Source of the DNA: Pelagophyceae sp. CCMP2097
Taxonomy: Eukaryota; Sar; Pelagophyceae
Reading direction: 5' to 3'
DNA length: 27,224 nucleotides
Assembly (NCBI GenBank): GCA_026770575.1
Contig: MU657202.1
Location: forward strand, 122,109-149,332
The position numbers and the translations under genes are program-made. The stretch's first letter is position 1. Every line of letters begins with the position of its first letter. Positions 16,804 to 26,915 of the stretch are shown piece by piece. The notes under the pieces are model-generated. The model was not told the DNA's origin and did not search any database. It worked only from the letters and a program-made list of their open reading frames with translations.

Positions 16804-17626
16804 ATGTCGCTCCAGCGCGCGCCTGTCGTCGTCCACGTCGTATCAGACACAGTCTGACCCTTTTGTTCCATCGGCAAGAAGCGCCTTGAAGCCGCGATTG
16901 CCAAGAGTGGGCTGGAGGTGGAAGTCCGGTGGCGCCCGTTCTTCCTAGACGCTGAAGCACCCGTCAAGGGTGCGTGGGGCAGCGGGGGGACGAGAGCCTC
17001 GAGCGTGCCGAGAGCCTGTCGCTGCCGAGAGCCTCTCGCTGCGCACTCGCTGCCGAGAGCGCATCTCTGTGCCCTCGAGAGCGCGTCGTCGCCTCCCTAG
17101 AGCGTTGCCTAGAGCGATTCCTCCAGGCGTGAACAAGGTCGACACCTACGTGAAGAAGTTTGGGTCGGAGCGCGTGGCGCAAATGGGGCCTATGCTGACC
17201 AAGGCGTTTGCTGCGGAAGGCCTCCCGTACTCTTTCGGCGGTCTCACCGGGAGCACCATGGACTCGCACCGCTTGATCGCCATGGCCGAAGTCGACTTCG
17301 ACTTGTCGGTCCAGGACAAGCTCGTGGAGGAATTGTTTTTGAACTATTTTGGGGAAGAGAAATTCATCAACGACCGCAGCGTGCTCCTCGCGGCCGCGGT
17401 CAAGGCGGGCATGCCCGAATCGGCGGCGGCGAAATGCCTCGACGACCCGACCATGCATCGCACGCAAGTGCTGGAGCAGGTGAAGACGTTTGCGCGCGGC
17501 GTCCGAGGCGTGCCGCACTTTATCGCCGACGGCTCGCCGCCTCTCTCCGGGGCCCAAGACGTCGACACCTTTGTCGATTTCCTCCAGGGCGCCGCAAAGG
17601 CCAGGCAATTAGCGACCAAGCGCTAA
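16804..17626 (+). CDS. selenocysteine-containing FrnE/DsbA-family oxidoreductase
   Basis: Two exons: 16804-16969 and 17127-17626; 221 residues counting Sec. TGA at 16855-16857 is codon 18. The context reads VVSDTV-U-PFCSIGKKRLE, where FrnE/DsbA proteins have Cys-Pro-x-Cys; so U replaces the first, attacking Cys of the motif and the second Cys (residue 21) is kept. The rest fits the family: RWRPFFLDAEAP, VDTYVKKFGSERVAQM, the helical insert with LPYSFGGLTG, and the cis-Pro loop GVRGVPHF followed by LSGAQDVDTFVDFL. Such proteins exchange thiols and disulfides in a thioredoxin fold. Start ATG has A at -3. The 157-bp intron (gtgcgt...ctccag) keeps phase. A SECIS lies at 17666-17731. If TGA were a stop, the product would be 17 residues and the rest of a perfectly conserved gene would be wasted. 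Confidence 0.9.
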
Positions 17627-17665
17627 GCGACCACCGCAAAGGCCCGACCGGCAAACGAGGGCCGC

Positions 17666-17731
17666 GCCTCCGCGCACATGACGCGGCGCTGGGAATCTTT
17701 TCACCGCGCGCCGCCGATACCACGCAGAGGC
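17666..17731 (+). promoter_or_regulatory. SECIS element (selenocysteine insertion)
   Basis: Lies 40 bases after the TAA of the selenoprotein gene. Helix I pairs 17666-17674 with 17723-17731 (8 pairs, one mismatch). A 4x4 internal loop leads to the non-Watson-Crick quartet, TGAC at 17679-17682 opposite CGAT at 17715-17718. Helix II pairs 17683-17689 with 17708-17714 (7 pairs), then two more G-C pairs after a mismatch. The apical loop begins with AA at 17694-17695, 12 bases after the ATGA. All hallmarks of a eukaryotic SECIS are present. Pairing was done by eye. Confidence 0.88.
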
Positions 17732-17835
17732 CGCACCGAGGCGATGGACGCAAGTCCGCGCCCCGGGCTCTCGTAAAGGACACTTGGCCACAACCCTCTA
17801 AGACGGGATCGCGAGCCGGCAAAGATTAGGATGCC

Positions 17836-19593
17836 TTAGCGCGGCGCGCCGACGTCTTGGATGTAGCGCTGGAGCGTCGGGACGTAGATGCTCGGAAAGG
17901 CGTAGAGCGCGAGGTGCGGGGCGCAGGCTCCGGAGATTGCCATGGTGGCGGTGTGGACGGCGTCCTCGATGCAACGCAGCGAATCGGCGTTCCGGGGCAG
18001 CGCCGGCGCAGAGTCGCGCAAAGTGTTGCTACAAAAGAGCGTTGCCCGATTGCCCAACGCACAAGGCCAGCGGCGTCTCTCGAGCGGGCAAGGCAACTCA
18101 CAGCGCCCCTGCAAAAGAGCACAGTACTAGGGGCGCGTCGCGGTTCGACGCCTCCAACGCCGAGAGGACGACGCGGATCGCGGCCACGGCCTGCGATGCG
18201 AGTGGCGGCGGTCTACCTCGAAGAAGAAACTCACCGAGATGACGGCCCGAGCCTCGAGCGGAGAGATGGGCTCTTCGCTGCTCTGAAAGGGCTGCTCTGA
18301 AAGGGCGTCTGCGGCCCAGTCGAAGCTCGCGGCGGCGCCGATGACGCGCCTCTCCGCGTCGAGCGACTGCGACCGCTTGCCCGAGGCGACTTGCAAACGG
18401 AGCGTAAGGCCGTCGACCAGCAAGAGGCAAGCGCGGATCGCACGCGTCGCAAAGCCCTCGACATGGGCAAAGTCGGCGGCGCACCGCGCGAGGTCGCGCA
18501 CGGCGATGTACTTGCACGCCCGAAGCGCAAGAGGCACGCGGTTCGACCCGAGAACGAGGCCGCCCGAGTTGAGCGCCAGAGGAGAAATCGGCTGAAGCCA
18601 CGTCTGCGCGCCGCGGTCCAAATCCGCCGTCGACGCCAGGCGCCACACGGCAGAGCGCAGCTCGTCGACGTCGGCGCGCCACCGGCCCGCTGGGGCCGCC
18701 TTCGATGTTGGTGCGTTGGCGTACCACCCGCCCTGCTGCTGCGGTGCCGCGGTCTTGGAAGGCTTGAGAGCCTCGCCGGTGGCGGGCGGGTCGCCGGCCT
18801 CGACGGCGGCGAGGAGGACGGACGCCTTTGTCGCGCCGGCTCGAGGCGGGGCTCGCTTGGCGACGAGGTCGTAATCCAACGGATGCAGCGCAACAGTCGC
18901 CACCAGCGCGGCCCCGACGTCCGTCGCGAGCGCCACGGAAAACGCGGCGTGCAGAGCCGGCAGGAACGCGCCACGCGACGACTGGGCGACGGCCGCCAAG
19001 ACCGCCGCCCGTACAGCCGACGCTAAAGCGCGCCAGGCGCACTCCACCGCAGTAGCCTCTAGTTCGCCCGCGCGCGACCCATCGCCGCAGACCTGCGCGA
19101 ACCGCCGCGAAGCGCCCAGGGCCTAGAGATGACGTTGTCGCGTCAACTTCAAGGACTCAGTCATGGAGCAAACGCACGTGCGTGAGCCCGACGATAGCCC
19201 CACCGAGCGCGGCGCCGTCGCTCGCGCCGACGCACAGGCCCATGAGCGCGCCCAAGATGGCGTTCGCCGCCGCCTGCGAGGCGCGTCGGCGCAGGGCCCT
19301 CGGCGAGGTGGATCGACGCGGTATCGACGCACCATGCCGAGGCGAAGATGCAGCGGCAGCGCGTTGGCGCATGCCCAGGCCCCCGAGGCGGCGACGCGCT
19401 CTGCGGTGACGACGACGGCGGCGGCGCCGCCGAAGAAGACGGCCTCTGCGAGACTCGAGCCGCCGAAGAGCATGGCCCAAGCGAAGGAGAAACCAGCCGA
19501 CGCTATAGCCCACAGCATGACGCACGACGCCACGCGCCGCGCGAACGCGGCGCGCAGTAACCCATGCTCCAGCGCCCAGTGCGGCGCCTCCAT
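17836..19593 (-). CDS. Ndc1-like nuclear pore membrane protein (candidate)
   Basis: Five-exon model, in coding order 19593-19333, 19273-19178, 19092-18235, 18190-18102, 18028-17836; 498 residues, TAA at 17836-17838. Introns are 59, 85, 44 and 73 bp and every phase fits. Without the 85-bp splice the second half would have no ATG, which supports one gene. Residues about 15-175 hold several hydrophobic segments (VASCVMLWAIASAGFSFAW, AEAVFFGGAAAVVVTAE, AILGALMGLCVGASDGAA, GAALVATVALHPL). The soluble C-terminal half has ALRACKYIAVRDLARCA and a following helix with LLLVDGLTLRLQ, and a final helical part (IEDAVHTATMAISGACA). Both the plan and these segments resemble Ndc1/TMEM48, which anchors nuclear pores in the envelope. 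The match is weak and by memory; another multi-pass protein is possible. Convergent with the selenoprotein gene. Confidence 0.5.
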
Positions 19594-20142
19594 GCTCGCA
19601 ACGGGGCAACTCGCGAGCTCGGCTCCGCCGGTTTGGGGTGCAAATCGCCCAAACGGAAATGCCCGTTCAACGGAGTCAAATGGGCGCGCTCGAGCGGCCG
19701 GACGCCGTTAAGCATAGCCTTCGCTGCGCGGCACAAACGCGGAACGAAGCCTGCCCTGCGTCGCGTACCTCGCCGTGTCGGCGATTCTTGGAAAAGCCGG
19801 ACCGTCAAATCACGCACCCCAAACGGCACTTTTCAAGCGTCGACACACTCGCCGACACACTCGCCTGCGGCATTGCGGCATGCCGGCATGCCGACGTCGA
19901 GGGCACACCGCCGAGTGGGTTTTAAGGAAGCACGGCTGCGTTACTCTTAGATAGAAAACACGGCCGCCTTTTTGGAGCGCGGCTCGCGCGTCGCGGTTCG
20001 GCGTGCGAGATGGCCTCGGCCGCCTCGATTTGCAAAGACGCATCGCACCTTTTTATGGTCTCGGCGCGCGCTGCAGGCCGCGAGGGCCTCGTCCGCTTCG
20101 CGTCGGCGGGGCCCGCGCGGCGTCCGCGCCCGTCGCGGGCGC
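19594..20142. other. intergenic, no gene seen
   Basis: Between the start of the Ndc1-like gene and the end of the P5A ATPase gene. It contains a perfect 18-bp palindrome built on gcatgc at 19876-19893 and a doubled gacacactcgcc near 19846-19867. Open frames here have no recognisable protein content. Probably the promoter of the Ndc1-like gene plus the 3' region of the ATPase gene. Confidence 0.5.
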
Positions 20143-23100
20143 CTAGTTTGCCACCGCGGCGGCGACCGCGGCGGCGGGCTCCTGGGCGCCCGCGATGATG
20201 GCGTCGCGCTTCTTCTTTTCGCCTTCTGCGACTTTACGGTTGTAGTTGCGGTAAAAGTAAAACGCGAGCCCGAGCATGATCAAATTCCCCTGCGCCAGCA
20301 GCGCCACGCCGGCGGCCACCTTCAGCGCAGTCACGGCGACGGGCCGGACGTCCGCTAAAGTCGTCGTCTTGGCCTCGCGGAGCATGGCGTTGAAGATCTT
20401 CGGGGCGAAGAAATACGTCGCGAGTCGGTCCCAGACAAACGTCCCGGCTGTCGACGACATGACTAAGGTGACAATCTTCCAGCGGAAGGCGTCGTCCGGG
20501 AACGGCGCTAGATGGATGGCCTCGTTGACCATGGGGACGAAGCCCCAAGCGCAGACGACGACGCCCGCGACGGAGATGAAGAGCGACAAGAATAAGGCAT
20601 GGTTTTCGAGTAAACCGCGCATCCAGGGCCGGCCCTTGTAGTTGACTAATAAAACGGCGACCATCTGCGACGTCTCCACGAGCCAGACAGCGGTGTTTAA
20701 CAAATTCGGCAAAAATGGCGTCGACCACATGTTGCTAAACCAAGCCATCACATCATCATCCTCCCCACCGTCCACCGTCCCGGAAAGCTCCCCGGCGCGA
20801 GCGCGCTTCTGGAACAACACCACCGCCTTCAAGGCAGCTGGGCCCATGCGCTCGGTGGCCATCTTGACGGCCGTCCGCATGCAAAGGATGTGGATCAAAC
20901 CTTGGCCTGCCACGCTGACGACAATCGAGCGGTCGAAGAGCGACGAGATCGGCCGCACGTCTGCCATCTTGTCGATGGGCTTGGTGTACGAAAAGGCCAT
21001 TGACGCGATGACCAAGAGCCACCCCGACGCCATCATCTGCCGCTCCGAAGACCGAGCGCCTTCCAAAGATAAAGCCGCCAAAGTGTACGCCGAGATGACA
21101 GACTCCAGGACCATGATCTGCTGCTGCTGGAGCGACGAGAGCAGAGTGCAGCGGCCCTGGCGGACCAAGTCGACGACGGCGCGGATCGACGGCGCGCGGC
21201 TCGTAAACGGCGCCGCCACGCTCGCGTCTCCCGGCCGGATCATGGGCAAGAGCGCGTCTTCGCCGGCACCGGCGCCGCCGAGTAAATCTTCGAGCTGCTG
21301 GGCGGCGTCTTGCTTTTTGGAGTCGTAGACGCTGCCATGAGCCGCATTCAATTTCTCAACCTCCGCAGTCATCTCCTTGCGCAGCCTGAGAGCGACCGCT
21401 TTCACGGCGCCGAGCTGCGAGCCCATGCCCGTCTCGCCGCGCGCGGCGCGCTTGGCGAGCTCCTCGTCGATCCAGACCTTTTGCATCGACATCAAATCCT
21501 TTTGCTTCGCGGCCATCTTCGCCTTGCGCACTTCAACAGAGGAAGAGTGCATCTCCGAGAGCGCTTCGGCCTGCGCGTTGAGGATGGCCTCCGGCGACGC
21601 CTTTCTGCCGGCCGAAGCGGCCGCCGCGAGCTTGGTCGCTAAATCGGCGTAACCCCCCGTCGAAGTTGTGTTCGCGTCGCCGTAGCCGGCCAACAGAGCG
21701 AGGCCGACGTCGGCCTGCTTCAGGGCGCCGACGTCGTTGCCTCCGTCGCCGCACATTAACACGTGCGTGCCCTCCTTCCTCTGCAAGGCTCTGCAAATCT
21801 TCGCCTTGCCCTGCGGCGACATGCGCGCAAAGACGCACGCCGATCGCGACAGCACCTCCCACGCCGCGTCGTCTGCGTCGGCCGCCGAGTCGGCGGAGGA
21901 CCCCGTGGCCGCGACGATGGCCGCCTCGGTGACCACTAAAGCACATTTCTGCGGCACCACCAAGGCGTCGTAGGGCACGGCTTCGCGCCTCGGCGGCGTG
22001 TAGGGCGAGACCCACTCCTTGCCCTCTGCGTTTAAGACTAAAGCGTCTTCTTGATCTTGAAAAGCAATGTGAGTTTCTCTGGCCACGTGCAGCGCCGTCA
22101 GCGGCGCGTCCCCAGTCACCATCGCCACGCGGTGCGCCGACTCCTGCAGCGACTGGATCACAATCGCAGAGTCGGCGCGCGTCTTGCATTCGAACGCGAT
22201 AAGGCCGCAAAAGATCAAGTCGGATTCGACTTCCCCTCTCGCCCAGTTCGCACAAGCCTTGCCGCCCTTGTCCGGCGGCCGGTCCACGGCCTTGCAGGCT
22301 AAGGCGAGGACGCGCATGCCGCGCTCCGACAGCGAGTTGTACGTCGGTAAAAGCCAAGCCGGTTCCGTGCCCGGTTTTAAAAGCCCAGCAATGGCCTCGG
22401 GCGACCCCTTGACGAGCGACACCAGCGTCTTCGAGCCGTCGCGCGCCTCGACCTCTGCCACGGCCGACATGCGCTGGAGAGCGGAAGAGAAGTGGTGCCG
22501 CTGGACGATCTTCACAGACGCCGGGACGGCCGAGATGACCGCGTGCGGCACCGCGGGCTTCGCCACCGCCGCCTTTGGCTTGTCGCCCTTCTTCGCGGAG
22601 ACGAGGCCCGTCGGCGGCGTGGCCGTGGAAGTCTTTGCGTCGTACTTCCACGATAAAGCGCGAATCGCCGTCAGCTCAATCGGATCACCCACCAACTCTT
22701 CGGGCTCGCCGTCTTCGGCGGTGCCGGCGGAGACGAGCGAGTGGCATGCGGCGATGACGACGGCGGCGGCCGCGGACGCGCCGCGCATGGGAAACTCCTT
22801 GACCACTCCCGTGGACGCGGAATCGCAGACGACTCCAACGGGCACCAACTTGTCCGTCGTCAGCGTGCCTGTCTTGTCGAACAAGCAGTGCTCGACGCGG
22901 CCGGCAAAGGGCACGCGGTAGGGTTCGACGGCCATGATGCCCGCCTTCATCAACGCCATCAAAGCCGTGTTCACCGCGAGCGCCATTTGCATGGGCAGCT
23001 GCCGCGGCACCACCGAAGTCACGATAATCACGCACCGCAGCACCAGCTCGTGCGTCGTCCGGTCGCCCTTGGCCAGCCTACGTTTGGAGTCGGCTCATCT

Positions 23101-24826
23101 GGAAGTCGACGCTCGTTCATCAAACGCACCCGGCCTTGAGGACGTATGCTGCGGAGACGATTGCAAAGAGGAGGAGGACGAAGAGCGCGCCGAGCGTCTC
23201 GCGCGTGTCCGAGGACACTTGTTGCTGCGAGAATTCGATCATCTGCACCAATTCGCCCTGCGATGAGGAGAAGCCCGTCCGCAGCACAAACGCGACGCAG
23301 CCGCCGTCGGGCGCCGGCGGGACGTGGTCCGGGTCCTTGTCGTTGATGTTTCGAAGGTCGTCGTTGGCGTTGACGAGTTCAGTCCCCGAAAAGAGCACGG
23401 CCACGCGGTCGCGGCCTTGGACGTCCAGCGCGCGGCCGTCGTCTGCCACAATGGCGTCCTTCATTTGGGGCGTCGACTCGCCGGTCAGAGTGGCCTCGTT
23501 GCAGACGGCGCCGCCGCGGACGACGAGGCAGTCGCAGGGGACGACGTGGACCATCTTCGGAACCTTTTTCTTGGGCGCTTTCGGTTCGTCCTCCATCTTG
23601 CCCTCCTCCTTGCCCTCCTCCTCTGGCTTCTCCGGCTCGTTTGCCTTGCGCGTGGCGCGCGAGAGCGAGATTAAATCTCCCGGTAGGAGCTCCTCAGAGT
23701 CGACCTCTGTCCATTTCCCGTCTCGGAAGCAAAACACGGGCGCCGACTTGGCCGACATGCCCGACAGCGACTTGAGAGTCTTCTGCCGCTGCATCACCGT
23801 GCCCGCCTCCATAACGATGATGGAGAAGAGAGTGAATCCGACGTACTGCCAATACGCGTCTAAGATCCAGAGCAGCGACGTAAAGACTTGGAACATGGAA
23901 ATAGGCGACAGCAGCTGCTCCTTGTACAGCGCCAAAAACGTCGGGATGCGGACCTCGACGACGTTCTTGCCGTAGCGGCCCTGGCTCGCAAAAATCGCGC
24001 GCTGGTCGAGGCCCTTGGCACGCGTGTAATATTCCAGGTTGAAAGCCACCGGCGGCGAGATCCGACGTAAAGAGCCGTTCTCGCCGCCCTTGCCCACGAG
24101 CTGCGTGCGCTCGTCGACGACGACGACGTCGTCGCCGCCGTCGTCCGACTCGGAGTCGGACTCTTCCGCGACGGCCGCCGCCGGGGCCTTTTCCAGCTTG
24201 AACATGTCGTCGTCGTCGTCTTCCGCGTCGTCGGCGTCGCGCGACCCGGGCACGCCCCCGTTGCCGTCGTCGTCGGGGCCCCAGTACTCATAAAGCTCCC
24301 TTTGATATTCGACGACCAGGCCGCAGCCCACTTTCGACGACTGCACGGGCACCAACGCGGGCCTGCCCTTGTGCTTGCAGGGCTGGACGAGGACGGTGCA
24401 CCTGTTGTTCAGCTCGCCGTGGACCTCGTCGTATAGAGCAAATGCCTTAAATTTGACGACCCAATGACACATCAAATGAAATAAAGCGTGGAGCGACATG
24501 GCCGCAAACAGCACCAGACACGCTAAAGCGTTGGGCAGGTACTTTGACGGCAAAGGCCGCTCCTCCTCTTCCGTGCCCGCGTGCAGGGCGTCTTGGATCT
24601 CATCCGCGCGGTCTTCGCCCCATAACTCGACGCGTAACTCGTCCTCCGTCTTGTTCTCGCCGCGGTTCGCCGCCGCGATGGAAAACGCCGCCAAATCCGC
24701 CGCGTAGGCCAGCGTCACCTCTGCCTTTGCGCGCGCGGCGGCCTGCTTGGTCTGCTTCTTCGGGGCCGTCTCGCCGTCCACCACGACGCCGCCCTCGGCG
24801 TCCTCGTCGCCGCGCCGCTCCAGCAT
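20143..24826 (-). CDS. P5A-type ATPase (Spf1/ATP13A1 family, ER helix dislocase)
   Basis: Two exons: 24826-23130 and 23077-20143, joined by a 52-bp intron; 1543 residues from ATG 24826, TAG at 20143-20145. The frame is open upstream to an acceptor-like ttag near 24924, so more 5' exons are likely. All P-type ATPase signatures are present: LTGES (about 448), DKTGTLTTD with the phosphorylated Asp (about 633), KGSPE, TGDAPLT and GDGGNDVGALK. P5A features are the N-terminal HWVVKFKAFALYDEV segment, IPTFLALYKEQLLSPISMFQ, FTSLLWILDAYWQYVGFTLF, and VPFAGRVEHCLFDKTGT. This family removes misinserted helices from the ER membrane. The M4 motif, usually PPELP, reads PRQLP here. It is longer than the usual about 1200 residues because of acidic and Lys/Glu-rich inserts near 215-245 and in the cytosolic domain. 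C-terminal helices end in an Ala-rich tail. Confidence 0.92.
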
Positions 24827-25020
24827 GTTCGTCGCCAGCTTCTGCGCCTTGAGGCGCTGCGCGTTGGCCGCGTGCGCCGCCGCCTTGACTCGGAGGAGCT
24901 CCTTGGTCTCCGCGCCGGGAGCCTAAGACCGCGGTTTTAAAGGGCCGCGCGGTTTAAAGGAGCCGCGAAAAGGCACGCCGCGTACTCTTTCACCGGCGCC
25001 AGCCGCTCGCGACTCTGCCA

Positions 25021-25404
25021 TCACGGTTGTCGCCTTTGGACGCGGCTATGCACATCGGCATCAAGCAGCTTGCCTTGCTGCAGCGCGCGCTCGTAGGGCC
25101 GCCCCGCCGACGTATAGCACATGGTGACACCGCATGCGTAGAGCAGGCCTAGCAGAGGGCGTCGAGCGGGCCGTTGTCGGGGGCCGCGCGGGACAGAAAC
25201 GTGACGCGCCGAAAAACGCAAAGATTGCCACGCGCCGGACTTTGGACTCGCGATACCTAACGCACGCGTTCGAGCGACCCCGTGCGACCGAGCGGCATCC
25301 GCCGGAGACGGGCCTCGCCGGCCCTCCGAAAGCGAGGGCCTCCCATGCCCAAGGCCGACGCACACGAGGACCGAGTCAAGGTGCTTCGCATGAGAGAGGT
25401 GCAT
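25021..25404 (-). CDS. possible small gene or 5' exons of the P5A gene
   Basis: Exon 25404 to about 25259, intron with donor gtatcg and acceptor ctgctag near 25149, last exon to TGA 25021-25023; about 91 residues. The last exon has a hydrophobic stretch and a helix (GLLYACGVTMCYTSAGRPY, then ERALQQGKLLDADVHSR). The TGA overlaps an ATG (tgATG at 25021) that opens MAESRAAGAGER, which can splice at gtacgc to the P5A exon. A donor in this exon (GAT|gtgcat) could also join the P5A frame directly. I cannot tell whether this is a separate gene or the true P5A start. Confidence 0.3.
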   Translation of the reverse strand: MHLSHAKHLDSVLVCVGLGHGRPSLSEGRRGPSPADAARSHGVARTRALGIASPKSGAWQSLRFSARHVSVPRGPRQRPARRPLLGLLYACGVTMCYTSAGRPYERALQQGKLLDADVHSRVQRRQP

Positions 25405-25698
25405 GCTGCCGCCGGGGCGCCGCGCGGCGACGGTGAAGCGCGCGGGCCGGGGCGCCGCCGCGGGAGATGCGAGAAAGCTGGCTGGCGAAGGACGCGGCCA
25501 CGTGCTAAATCGCCAAAAAGAATACTATCAATCCCAGGGTTGTAATTATATTGTAATCCCAGCGGTGCACTGGCAGCTGCGCAGCCTGGCGGACGGAGAC
25601 TCCCGGCGCCGGCGCGGCGGAGTCCCGCTTCGGCCCTTGCCTCCGCCCGCGTTTGCCTTGTCCTGGGCGCCTCGCTCTGCGCGCGCTCTCGAGGAGGC

Positions 25699-26915
25699 AT
25701 GCCGCTGGCGGCGGCCACCGCGTTCGCGGCGCTGGCGGCGGTGCCCGTCTGCCTCGGTATCGCTCGGTCCGCCGGCGCGCGCCAGCGTCTTCGTACCCCG
25801 GACCGCCGCGCGCTCCGCCGGACGCTCGAGGGGTAGGCGCATTCCACCGCACGGCGTCGACGGACTCTGTGCGGCTCAACGTCGTCGTGACGGGCTCTTC
25901 GACCGGCCTGGGCAAAGCGCTCGCCATGGAGCACCACCGTCTCGGTGACAACGTAGTCATCGTCGGCCGCGACGCGAAAAGAGTAGACAAGGCCGTCTTC
26001 GATGCAAAAGTGCGAGGCGGCCGGGCCGACTCCAGAGTCGTGGGCCACGTCTGCGACGTCCGCGACGCAAAGGCCGTAGACGCCCTCGCCGCCTTTGCGC
26101 AACTCGAGTTTGGCAATATCGACTGCTGGGTGAATAACGCCGGCTGCTCGGCAGCGCGAGGCGAAATCGACGCCGCCGACGCGGAAGACGTCGACCGAGT
26201 GATACAGACGAACCTCACGGGCACCATCTACGGAGCCGCAGCGGCCATGCGCGCCATGAAGCTCACCGGCGGCGGCGCCATCTTTCTGATGGAGGGCGCA
26301 GGCGCGGAGACCCACGACTGGCCGAGGAGCGCTCTGATCCCTCCTCTAGGGTCTCGCGGCGAGTCGACGTCGCGGTCGGCGGCCTACGGCGCCTCAAAGG
26401 CGGCGCTCCCGCAGCTCGCAAAGTCCCTCGCCGCGCAGGGCAAGCCGCACGGAATCGCCGTCGGGCTCCTGTCGTGAGCACCCTTCTGTCGCTTCATGCC
26501 GGGCCCTCAACTATCGCGGGCGCCCTTTTCTCCCCGGTCCCACTCGAGCCGCAGGCCGGGCATGGTAACGACGGAGCTGCTCCTGGGCAAGAATCTAGCG
26601 GTGCGGCCGTCGGACGTGGCGACGTTCGAAGCTCTGGCCGAGCGGCCGCAGACCGTCGCCGCATGGCTCGTGCCTCGCGTGCGCGCGGCTGCGGCGAGCC
26701 GGGACGCAGCGCGGCCCATCCGCTACCTAACGCTGCCGTCCGTGCTCTACCGCGTGGCCACGCAGCCGCTGCGCGCGGCCGGCCGTCTCTTCGACGCCTC
26801 TGGCGCGCTCAAGGCGCCCGGCGCCGCCGGCGCCGCCGGCGCGCTGGCCGCCAAGGCCGCGGCACCGACGACGGAGTTGGCCGCGCTCGTCCAAGCCCGG
26901 CGCCGAGGCCACTGA
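25699..26915 (+). CDS. NOL/NYC1-like short-chain reductase
   Basis: Three exons: 25699-25756, 25837-26473, 26555-26915; 351 residues, TGA at 26913-26915. Introns of 80 and 81 bp keep phase. The first exon gives MPLAAATAFAALAAVPVCLG, a signal-like leader that was needed because the main frame has no ATG. SDR motifs are complete: TGSSTGLG (NADPH binding), a CDV turn, WVNNAG, and YGASK with the catalytic Tyr and Lys. Features of chlorophyll b reductases follow: FLMEGAGAE, SPGMVTTELLLGKNL, ERPQTVAAWLVPRVRA, and RYLTLPSVLYRVAT. NOL/NYC1 reduce chlorophyll b in plants; total length is close to plant NOL. Algae of this kind generally lack chlorophyll b, so the substrate here may differ. A Gly/Ala-rich tail ends the protein. 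Probably plastid targeted. Confidence 0.85.

Noticed and set aside
16855..16857. TGA as a real stop making the FrnE gene a pseudogene
   Set aside because: The rest of the gene is intact, the TGA sits at the catalytic Cys, and a full SECIS follows.
19047..19092. Non-ATG start for the second half of the Ndc1-like gene
   Set aside because: An in-phase acceptor at 19093-19095 joins it to the upstream membrane exons, so no start is needed there.
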